From Catonia carolina (lineage: Eukaryota > Arthropoda > Insecta > Hemiptera > Achilidae), in assembly GCA_035578175.1 (NCBI GenBank), contig JAQMRL010000008.1, forward strand, positions 8,408,883-8,472,882: a stretch of DNA of 64,000 nt, in the 5' to 3' direction. Position numbers and translations under genes: made by a program. The first letter of the stretch is position 1; every line of letters begins with the position of its first letter. Shown here one piece after another: positions 25,901-38,400 of this stretch. The notes beneath the pieces were generated by a model that was not told where the DNA came from, did no database searches, and worked only from the letters and a program-made list of their open reading frames with translations.

Positions 25901-28900
25901 TATAAAGAATTTAGTAAACCAGGCGATTTTTAAAAAACTCGTAGGACCAGTTTTTAAGAAAATCACAAAAAAGTGAAAAATTACACGAATAAACTACTAC
26001 TTCCGGTTGACCGATTTTGATGAAAATGTTTGTGTCGGGTCCGGTAGTGGTATGTAATTTAAGTTTCAAGTTCGTACGATGTTCCGTTCTTGAGATATTC
26101 TGTTCACACACGCACGCATGCGCTCACACGCACAGACCAATTGCTAAAAACATGTTTTTTTGTGTTCAGGGGGTCTGGAAATGTGTAGATCCGGTGAAAA
26201 CTCGATTTCTTAAAATCGACATGAAAACAATACTTTCCTTCCTATATATTCATATCGGCAGGAGAAAGTAAAAAATGATTGAGAATTGAACCTGAGACTG
26301 AAACCTGGTATAGAAACTAGTTACACTGACCACTACACCACTAAACCATAAATAGCATTGTTTGTCTCTTCTCGTCAGGCTGTACAACCCTAGTTGTTAC
26401 CTATTTACATAATTTTCAACTCTTTTCTTGTCTTGTCATAGGGTAAGCCCACAGTGAACGCTGGTCGCTGGTACTGATTCACGGTGGCGAACGCACGTAG
26501 TGGGAGCACGTAACTACGCGCTTAACCTTCATTTAGTTGTCGATATTCAACATGAGTTCCAGTAGCAGCAAATACGATGAATTATTTCTTATGGAAAACG
26601 TTCACACAAAATTATTATCAATTTAAATACGATACCTTTAGTGACATTAATAAGAACAGAAAATTGTGCGGCATAATCATCTATTTCTGCAATTAAAAAA
26701 CGATAAAGATCGGTTTTTTTTAAATGCATAAGAATGACTGTGGAAACGTTTAATTTTATATTGTCTTATGTAGAACTCATTTTCAAAAACAATGGTGCAA
26801 CTTGCACAAGCAACCAATATTAATGGAAGAAAGACTTGTGACTACTTTAAAATACGTTTTTTGAACATTTTGACTACCGGTACTAAATATAATAAAGCAT
26901 TGTTTGACCAGTAATAATCTTTTAAGTTACTTTTATAAACCAATGTTATAATTAATTAACAAGATGTTATTATTTACGAATACGTATTATATGATACCAA
27001 GTACACTTAGCAACCTGCTAGCGAGCAACAAGCAGGTTTATGCAAAACAAACCAGTGACCAGTGAGCTGATATGCGCAGATGACCATTGCGCAAGTTTTC
27101 CCACCAGCGTTTACTGTGAGACGTCTGATTAAAATTAATGGCCTATTCCTACTATAGCAGGCTCCCACTAGTAAGTGACCAGCGACCATCGTTCACTGTC
27201 CACTTACCCATAACGTACTTCTTTTGAACTTTATTTCAGCTGCCTCCACTCTACACTTATGCCATACTTCCACCTGTCCGGGTTTACGCTACCTAATTCA
27301 GTACTCGTACAGAATATCTATTAAAATATAATTCTCTAATATTTATTAAATGTCCTACGTAGGTATTTTCAACAGCTGTACTATATTTACAATTAATAAA
27401 GGGCGATTCAAAAAGAGCGCCGGTTTTTAAACGGCTGGTAAATTTTTGTTTATCGGTTGGCAACATTGTTTGACCTCATTTCTATTTTGGAGAACATTCC
27501 GATTGACGATTCAGTTGTAGTTTCTCTTGTATGCACAGCGAGTGACAGTTTGGTGCGGCTTTTGGTCGGGCGGTGTCATCGGCCCTTACTTTTTTGAAAA
27601 TCAAGAAGGACAAGCCGTGACAGTAAATGGAGACCGATACCGTACGATGATTAGGGAGTTTTGTGGCGTCATTTGGATGGAATGGACATTGACGAGTTGT
27701 GGTTAAAGCAGGATGGTGCCACCTGTCACGCTGCACGAGAAACAATGTTGTTGCTCCGTGAACGGTTCCAGGATCGCATCATTTCTCGTAATTCCGACCA
27801 TCAATGGCTACCAAGGTCGTGTGACTTGACGCCTTGTGACTTTCCTCTTTGGGGTCATCTGAAGTCATTGGTGTATGCCAATAAACCCCGAAACATCAAT
27901 GACTTGAAGGAGGAAATTCGACGGGTTATCGGGCAAATGGAAGTCGAAACTTGTCGTGCAGTAATATCCAATTTCATGGACAGAGTTGATGCGTGCCAGC
28001 GCAGTCGAGGAGGACACATGCATGACATCATTTTTCATACATAAAATCGGAAGGAAAGATGAACTTGTTGATGTATTTATTTTCAGTTTTTCAATAAAAT
28101 AAATCTCTTAATTTGATATATCAAAACCGGCGCTCTTTTTGAATCACCCTATATATATTGTGACAATATCGAAGAAGATTCGCGAAATCTCTAGCATTTC
28201 ATGGTAAAGAGTAGATAATAGAGCGGAAAATTAACAATGGGGTGGCTATAAAGGGATACCTATTCATGAAAGTTGTTTGAAAGGACTGCGCTATTGTGTT
28301 ATTGTGTACAACTATTTATGAAAAGGTCGACCTGTAACACTTTCTACAATAGATCTATTGTTACTTGTTTACATCAGTTCATCAGTTATGACTTTTCCAG
28401 AACTAATAAAAAAGATTATTGATCGAATCTCTGTGCCGTTCAAGAAGTCTCTTTGAACCCCCCCCCCCCATATATAATTAGACCCTAGAGCGCAGTCAGT
28501 GAGTTAGTATTCATTTGATCATTGATGAGTGGCTATCGGGTGTTGTGCAGGCGCGTTCCGAGCATTGTTTTGGTCAACGATTGTTATACTGTCTTTGTTT
28601 GTGTGTGTATCGTGAAAAGTTATTGTGTATCTGAATTAAATTCAGTTTCATTTTGTACGTTGTGTTGTTGTTTAGGTCAAGAGCCGAAAAGCTGGTTTGA
28701 ACCTGTAGAGGTTTTACTAAGTAAAACGAGGAGCGAGGTGGTTTATCATTGCCTTCCTCACTGAGTGGAAAAGTACGCTTAACAGCATGCCGGGCCCTCT
28801 GAAAAGCACATATTTTCCACTCTGCAAATGACACCTTCACTTCATTCACCACAGGGTCTGGCTGTATAGTGAAATTCATTACTTTCAGAGAAGATAACTC

Positions 28901-31900
28901 TGACTAGTGTCTTTTACACCTCTACCTCTTCTGTTCTTAAATGATTCAGTCATTTGATTGGCTGACCATGTGATAAGAAACAGAACTATTTATTTTAGCC
29001 CTGCAACATAACTATTTTAGCTCTGCCCATAACAGACAGGTGGAGTGTCAAATTATTTACACCCCATCTGCTAGTTGCAGGGCTAAAATAAATAGTTCTG
29101 TTTCTTATCACATGATCAGCCAATTAAATGACTGAATCGTTTAAGAACAGAAGAGGTAGAGGTGTAAAAGACACTAATCAGAGTTATCTCCTCTGAAAGT
29201 AATGAATTTCATTATACAGCCAGACCCTGTGGTGAATGAAGTGAAAGTGTCATTTGCAGAGTGGAAAATATGTGCTTTTCAGAGGGCCTGGCATGCTGAT
29301 AAGTGTACTTTTCCAATCAGTGAGGAAGGCAATGGTAAACCACCTCACTCCTCGTTTTACTTAGTAAAACCTCTAGAGGTTCAAACCAGCTTTTCGGCTA
29401 ATGACCTAAACAACAACATTTTGTACGTGTATTCTATAAAATTGATTGTAAGTAGTGCTAAGTAAATTATTAAGTTATTTATTGTATTACTTCATTATAA
29501 TTAATTTGTTGTCTATTTTGTAAATCTTTTAGTGTTAATAAATATTTGTAATTGTAAACTTTAGTGCATTAATTATTATTTAATAACCTAGATCCCAAAA
29601 CGGCCTTAACAATAAATGTCACAATATCGTTCCAACTACCAGTAATACGGTAAAACAGTAAACTCACTGTTAAATCACTGTTCAGACCAATGTTTTAGAG
29701 CGCTTTCATGCACATCTTTAGTACTATACCTTGAAATCTATGAAAAGTCAAAATTTAAAACTTCCTACTCTTACCACGGCAGTTAAGGAATAGTTGACTG
29801 TTAAATTTAAAACAAAATTGATCGAGAATCAAACCCTCTCTAAGAATGCTTTTATAATACACACTAAATAGAAGCAAAACAGTTTCCTCTTGACTTTCCT
29901 CTTTTTCCATTTCTAGTTCAGGTTTTATCACGACTGTTCTTCAGATAAGACTGTTTCTTATACTGTCCTTTCACATCCACAGCCATTTTTGACTTGTGAA
30001 TACCCTTCACCAAAGTTTTTTTAAATTTCTGTGTCAGCAACCAATTCCATTGCAAGTCTCATTGCTTTTTTAATAAAAAAAAAACAGGTACTTTGCAATG
30101 CATTTCTGTAAATAATTAAAAAACGATTTAAAAAAAAGTAAAATAATGAAGTCCCACAATTGTTTTTATACATTTAACGTAAATCACCTCTTACCATAGA
30201 GAATAAACTATAATCCACGATCTTTTTTTTAAATTACAGAAATATGGTTGTTAATGAATGTGAATTGAAGGTAAAATACGAAAATAGGGAATAGTAATTA
30301 GTGAGAACCAGAAACATAATAAATTTACAAAACACCTACACGTACGATTTAAAATATGAGGGTAGTTTGAAAAGTTCGTGCAAAGTCAGATATATGACAC
30401 TACTGGCGCATATCGAGCATATGTTTAGTTAGTAGCATCTGTTGGAAAAACACGTGTAGTTTCAACCAGATCGGTCTATTTCTTTGTGTTTTGACATTCG
30501 TTTTAATCGAGGAAGTCGAGTGATTTTCAAAAAATGGATGAAAAAGAATTTCTTGTGAAATGCTGCAAGGACGTTTTGCAGCTGTTCCAGAAGAATTCGC
30601 AGGACTTTAAGCGTAGTTTCGTCACTGTGGATGAAACATGGATACATCACTACACTCCTGAGACCAAAGAACAATCTAAACAATGGGTTATGAAGGGGGA
30701 ATCTGCGCCAAAAAAGGCGAAGACAGTTCCTTCAGCCGGAAAGATTATGGCGACTGTCTTTTGGGATTCACAAGGAATAATCTTCATCGATTATCTGGAA
30801 AAGGATAAAACTATTACAGGTGCATATTATTCATCGTTATTGGACCGTTTGAAAACCGAGCTGCTTAAAAAACGCCCACGATTGCCCTATAAAAAAGTCC
30901 TTTTACATCACGACAACGCACCAGCTCACGCCTCAGCAGTTGTGGTCGGAAAATTAATGGAAATAGGGTTCCAACTCGTTTCACATCCCCCCTATTCTCC
31001 ACACTTGGCTCCCTCGGACTACTATTTGTTTCCCAATTTGAAGAAATAGCTAGCGGGAAAAAGATTTTATTCAAACGAGGTGATTGCAGGAACGAATGGC
31101 TATTTTTCAGACTTGGACAAATCCTATTATTCGGAAGGGATCAACAAACTACAGCAGCGTTGGACGAAGTGTATAAGCCTAAAAGGAGACTATGTCAAAA
31201 AATAAAAAAGGTTTACCCCAAACAATTAAGTAGTTTTTATTTTTGCACGGACTTTTCAAACGACCCTCGTAATGTAAATTAATCAAAGAAAGAAAGCATT
31301 AAATGAAAAAAACAACCGCCTTACCTCGCCCAAACTGCCAGCACTACTCGCACAGCCACCTCTTAATATTAACGACAGATCAACTGTATCTAAATAAATC
31401 GCATGAAGCAGAACACGAGCATACCTTTTCGGAATCACACTTTCATCCAGAACGATTCTGTAAACAAAAACATAAACGAGTAATTAACAATATGACTGAC
31501 AATATATGACAACATGAATACTGTATCAATAATTAACCCTTAAATTTCATGATGAACTTTGCTATTGACTCCGCTATTGTGAAAGTTCAAATATCAAAGC
31601 ACACTCCAAAATGAACTCATTTATCTAATTTCATTGTCGGTAAAAAATTATGAAAAAATTACAGCTGTTTTTACTTTCTCTTGCCTATATGAATATATAG
31701 GAAGGAAAGTATTGTTTTCATGTCGATTTTTCACCGGATCTACATGTTTTCAGACCCCCTGAACCCTAAAATAATGTTTTTTAGTGATTGGTCTGTGTGT
31801 GTGTGTGTGTGTGTGTGAACAGAATATTTCAATAACTGAACATCGTACAAACTTTGAACTTCATTTTTAAATTAGATACTACTAGAGGACCCAACACGAA

Positions 31901-34900
31901 CATTTTCATCAAAATCGGTCAACCGGAAGTAGTAGTTTATTCGTGTCATTTTTCACTTTTTTGCAATTTTCTCAAAAACGGCTCCTACGATTTTTTTAAC
32001 ACATCACCTCATTTACTAAATTTTTTTATGCTCTACAAGATAGGTTAGGCACAATGTCTGCTGAAATTCTTGGTGAGGCTGTTTTCACGTAAAAAATTAT
32101 TTTTTTTAAGATTGCGGCTTTAATATGCATTTTAGCGCAAAAATGTATATAATAAGAGTTGTAGAGAATTAAAAATTTAACTAATTTGCCCATCTCCCTA
32201 CCGAACATACTGATAGCAGTTACATGGTATTTAATATCAAATAAAACTACATTTCAATATGCATAATTTGAGATACCATACGTGCTGAAAGCTTCTTAAT
32301 AAATACGCCTGCTACGGCCGTCCGAAACTGACAACTACTGGTGACCTGTATACTTTAAGGGCTTAACATACAAATGAAATCCAAAGTGAAACACTCTTAT
32401 GGTTTTCCATTACTAATGGTTAGTCACAAAATGAATTTTGTTTGAGACAAAGTGTAAGAGGGAAACAATTTACTGCGCATGCCCAGTTTATCTATTACAA
32501 TCCTAAAAATCTGGTGTGAAACACTCACACAACTTTCTCTTGCCAATGCAAATAATTTACAATATAATTTAACATTAGTAATAAAATATTAGAAATAAAC
32601 AAAAAACTAACCTCAATAAACATAACCTTATTTTAATCATGAGTGAAACACTCAAAATGAAAATCAACCTCAGTCTGGCTTAAAAATACGGAAAATCACT
32701 ATTTCACGCTAAACTAGGCTCTGTAGAGAAAAATACGTTAAATAAAAGTTGTAGATCTTTAAATTTCCTATAAATTTGGTTATATACACTTTTGTCGTAA
32801 AATGCATACTAAGGCCAAAATCTTAAAAAAATCGATTTTTCACACGTTTTCATGAGAAAAAATCAGAAAATTGCTAATTACTGCTAAACTAAGCGTCATA
32901 AAAAAAAATGTTTGAAACAGAAGTTGTAGGTTTTTAAATTCTCTACAACTTTTATTATATAAGTTTTTGCGCTAAAATTTATATTAAAGCCGTAATCTTA
33001 AAAAAACCACGTTTTTACGTGAAAACAGCCTCACCGAGAATTTCAGCAAACATGGCGCCTACCCTATCTTGTAGAGAATAAAAAATTGAGTAAAATAGGC
33101 GATTTTTAAAAAAATCGTAGGACCAGTTTTTGAGAAAATCGCAAAAAACTGAAAAATTATACGAATAAACTACTACTTCCGGTTGACCGATTTTGATGAA
33201 AATGTTCGTGTCGCGTCCGGTAGTGGTATGTAACTTAAGTTTCAAGTTTCAAGTTCGTACGATGTTCTGTTCTTGAGATATTCTGTTTACACACACACAC
33301 ACACATACACACACAGACCAATCGCTAAAAACATGTTTTTTGGGTTCAGGGGGGGTCTGAAAACGTATAGATCCGGTGAAAACTTGATTTTGAAAAATCG
33401 ACATGAAAACAATACTTTCCTACCTACATATTCACATAGGCAAGAGAAAGTAAAAACATACTTGCTTACGTAGTTCATTCGAATACACAGTCCTTATTTT
33501 ATTACGCGACGAGTGGTACAGGAAATATTGTTTTGATTTGGCTATTCTGTTTTTACGTTGTAATATAACAAATAATATTAATTCAAAATCAATAAATAAT
33601 TACTTTATCATTATACGGTATTCTTGTTCCATAAACTATATTATCATCATATAAATATTTTGTATTAAACATGTATTCAATCAGTTTAACAATATGGTTT
33701 TACAATTTTTTTAAAGTGTCTTGTAAATTATCCATCTTCTTTGTAAACAATAAATATGATAACACATAAATCTCTATCTAATATTATTTCATTTATGTAT
33801 TTCCAATATACTAAATATATAATTTACACAATTAAGCATTAATGTGATGACCTCCTCATCCTTTCAAACTCCAGGCCCCACTAAATCATTTTTATAATTT
33901 TCTTTTACAACCTACTAGCCACCTAGCAACCCGATTTTGTTTATACCTTCTTTTAAAATTAAATTCTTTTTTATTATTTTAAAACATAAACAAAGCCAGC
34001 TGTTGATGATTTTGAGTCGTCACAACGTTTTAGGCTATATTTATACAAATAAAAGTATTTTAATTCGGTAAAACTCATTCTGTTTCTTTTCATTTTAATT
34101 CTTCACATTTTATTCGTTATTCTGTAGTGTTTTAATAAATTAGTTATCTATCCGTGTGTTATAAGTTTATTATGTTGACCATTCGAAAGCAGAGTAAAAC
34201 AATTCAAATTGCGTAACGGAATGTTATTTTAAATGTTATTAAATGTTGTACAGAAGAAGCAAAAAATAAATAATATATATACTACACAGTTGCATGTTTT
34301 TAGAAACATACATACTACACTAGCTGCAGCGCATTGCCCACACTGAGTCCCAACTTCATCTTGTCATTACATATCAGTACCTCTAACTGGTTTTAATTAA
34401 ATTTCAAAACAGGATTATTTGCAAAACTATAAGAACATGATTACAACTCACTGCATCTCACCCAACAGATGTTAAATAAAATGCAATTTAAAATGTTATA
34501 TCAACCCACCGGGTTGGTCTAGAGGTAAAGTCGTCTCCAAAATCAGCTGTTTAACAGCTGATTTTCGGAGACAAAGGTTCCTGGTTCAAATCCTAGTAAA
34601 TGTAGTTACTTTTATATGGATTTGAATGCTAGATGTGGTTACCGGTGTACTTTAATGTTTGGGGTTCAATTAACCATACTCTCTCAGGAATGGTCGACCT
34701 GGGTCTGTGTACAAGACTACACCTCATTTACACGTCATACACATCATCCTCATCTCATTGGGTTATGGGGTTGCTTATTGTTCTCAATTGAACAGATTGC
34801 AACGTACACAAATTAGGGATTAGAAAAAAAAATGTTATTACAAATATTAATTTTTGCTACTTACTTTTACTTATACTTTACTTTACTTATACTTTTTTGC

Positions 34901-35459
34901 TAAAACTTTTGTTTTTTTAGGTCCAAAGTGTTTTAATCTGTTGCCTATTGAAATTGAAAATAGCTTAAACACGTTAATATTTTCAAGAAAGGTTAAAGAT
35001 TGACTCAATGACATAACTGATGTTTATTCACGTGTAAGAATTGTTGGTTAGTGTTGGTGTTTTAACGTTGCTGACTTGCAGTGCTTGCTATTCAGTCTTT
35101 GTAAAATTTACTGATCTTGGTAAACAATATAACAATAATAACTGATTTTAGTGTTAGTCATGTACAGGTGAATATCTGCTATGAACACTGACGGCTTGGT
35201 TAATATTGTTGTTAAAAAATATAGTTAACATGCGCTGTAGCTGCCGCTACAATTTGAATTGTCATTTGTAGTGGATGACGACATTTGATTTGCAATTAAT
35301 TTTTATAATTCATTTGATTTGTAATTCATTTGTAAACTTGTTTTTATGTATTTTGTTTTTTTTTATTATATATATAACCACCGTTTACTTGAGTTGGTGG
35401 TTATTTATTCCTAGTAGATAAGATATAATTTTGCATTTGTATAAAGTGGAATAAATAAA

Positions 35460-35492
<33 letters not shown>

Positions 35493-38400
35493 TACTATTA
35501 TTATTATTATTACATCTGCACTTACTATAGAAAGGTTAATAAAAACTTAATTGAATCAAATTATTCATAATGCTGTATTAACAGAATACAAACGTCTGAC
35601 ACGATTTGTAGAAAGTATACTGTTGTTGTTGTTTAGGTCAACAGCCGAAAGGTTGGTTTGAACCTCTAGAGGTTTCACTAAGTAAAACGAGGAGTGAGGT
35701 GGTTTACATTTGCCTTTTCCACCGAGTAAAAAAATAGCCTAGATGCTTATCAGCACGCCAGGCCCTCTGAAAACCATCTACTCTGCACCCTGCAAATGAC
35801 ACCTTCACTTCATTCACCACAAAAGGTCTGGCTATATAATGAAATTCATTACTTTCAGAAAAGATAACTGTGACTAGTGTCTTTTACACCTCTACCTTTT
35901 CTGTTCTTAAATGCATCTGTCATCATATAATTGGCTGACCACACGATAAGAAACAGAACTATTTTTTTATAGCCCTGGAACTAGCAGATCGAGTGCAAAT
36001 AATTTAACACTCCACCTGCCTGTTATGGGCGAAAGAAAATATATCGACAATCATATTAGGAGTAATTATTATTATATTAGGATGAGAAATTTCTCTTGAA
36101 ATGTGTAGAGAAGGAAAAAAGTATTGTTCTCACGTAGGATTTTTCAAAACTGAGTTTGCACCGGAGTATCAATAGTTCACAATAAAATATCTTAAGAATA
36201 GAACAGCGTATGGATAAAACTTGGACCTTACAGTAGGTACTAAAAGGGGATCTGACACGAACATCAAAATCAATCGACCATAAGTAAATTATTCGTGCAA
36301 TTTTTCACTTTTTCTTAAAAACGGGTCAGAGTTTTTTAAAAAATCACCTCATTCACTACATTTTTATAGCTCTAGAAGATAGGATAAGCACCATATCTGC
36401 TGGAATTCTTGGGGAGGCTCTTATGCTCTTGTGGTAAAACATTGTTTTTATTTTATTGCAGCCTCAATATGCATTTTAAGGCGAAATGGTATATAATGAA
36501 ATTAAAGGACAACCTACAACTTTTATTTCACGAATTTTTTTTAAATAGCCAAGTTTAGCGTCAATTAATGATTTTCTGAAGTTCTACATTGAGGTTGATC
36601 TTGATTATGCGTCATTCACTACAGTTTAAAATTAGGTTATGCTTTTCATTATTTACATTGGCAAGAGAAAGTCATATGAGTGTTTCACACCAGAATTTTA
36701 AGTAAAACTTAAAACAGCATAAAAAATACAGAATAAAATAAAAATTTGGAAAAAACTCCTTCCATATTAACAGTAAAAAAGTAAATAATTAAAAAAGTAG
36801 CAGTGATAACAAACCTAGTAGGTATATGAAGAGCTCTTTCGGTATGTTCTTCACCGGAACGAGTTCTCCTTTGTATGAGATTACGAAAAAACGGGGAACG
36901 AGCGCTTAAAATCGCTTTATGACACGGCAATTCCAATTTCGGTCGGAAACCGTATTCAGAACTACCGGAATCGGGGCGATGATAATCATTCGTCGAATCG
37001 GAAGTGAAAACAAGAGCTGCGTCTGCGTAGTCACCAGTCTCTAATAAATATCTGAAACAAAAAAACAAAAACAATATCAATATTCATCCTACTTATGTTA
37101 ATAAGTTTACATAAAGTTGTATTAAATGGTCCATTACTTGCAACAAGAGTGTGACATCTTCTGTAAAACATTGACTCTCCCAATATACAGGGCGTTTCAT
37201 AATGTTCTTTGGGATTATGAAAATTCAGTATAAAAAACTATTTTACTTACCTAAATGAAAGTTGTATGAGCCGAAGCAGGGACTCAAACAGTTATTTTTA
37301 AACACCTATAAATGTTCAATGTGTGTTCCTTTGGTGACACGGCACACACCAACACGAATGCCTAGCTCTCGCCAAACACATTCTAACATGTCCCTTTCGG
37401 TAGAGTTGATTGAATTGATTATGCGACTCTTCAGCTCAGCGATATCGTTCGGCATAGGTGGGATAAACAGCTTCTCTTTCACATAACCCAAAAAAAAGAA
37501 GTCACATGGCGTGAGGTCTACAGACGCAGTTGATTTTGACAAGCTGCGAATAAAACTTGCACACACCCGAGGTTGATGGATGACCAGTTGATTTCCGCAT
37601 TTCTGTGAAATTCTAATACACAAAACGACTTCTCGCTTCCCACGGCAGCCATTTTCACTACTGTCTACGACTAGCGGGCAAATGGTTAACTAACTACCCA
37701 GAAAAAGTGGAAAAAAACTATCAACATTATTTTGTACTGTACTTCGTACTTTTAAATACTTTGTATTTATTTCGTACTGTACTTGTTTATTCTTATAAGC
37801 GAAATACTTTTCTGTACTGAATTTTCGTAACCCAGAAATGCATTACGAAACGCTCTGTTAGTGCTATACCTACTTTATACTTCATAATCATTAATGTAGT
37901 TAAAAATAACGAACGACGTATGTTTGTTGATACAACTTTTTCAACAAAATATGTTTACTAAACGACATGATGTTTTCGGAACGCAATGACTTCCTCCTGT
38001 CCCGTTTACAATAGCCATTACAAGATCACGCGCATGGCTAGTGTTCTCTTTTCTGTACAGTATTGGTGCGTTTTAATGCATTGAGATTGAAGAATGTTGT
38101 AATGGCAGTAAAAGAGTACACACGTATCATTCATGGAGTCTGTACTTATACGATCTGTACATTAGTTCTGTCAGCAGCAGCTTTTCAGGTGAACTACGTG
38201 AAGAGCCTCTTCACTTATTTTATGGATAGTATCAAGATTTACTTTCATCACGAAATAAGTATAATTTCTATTTTAATTATTTTTACTTTCTCTTGCCTAT
38301 ATGAATATATAGGAAGGAAAGTATTGTTTTCATGTCGATTTTGAGAAATCAAGTTTTCACCGGATCTACACGTTTTCAGACCCCCTGAACCCAAAAAAAA

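Noticed and set aside
31532..31560. Second piggyBac end (TTAACCCTT)
   Set aside because: No matching inverse end with TTAA was found nearby; probably chance in AT-rich sequence.
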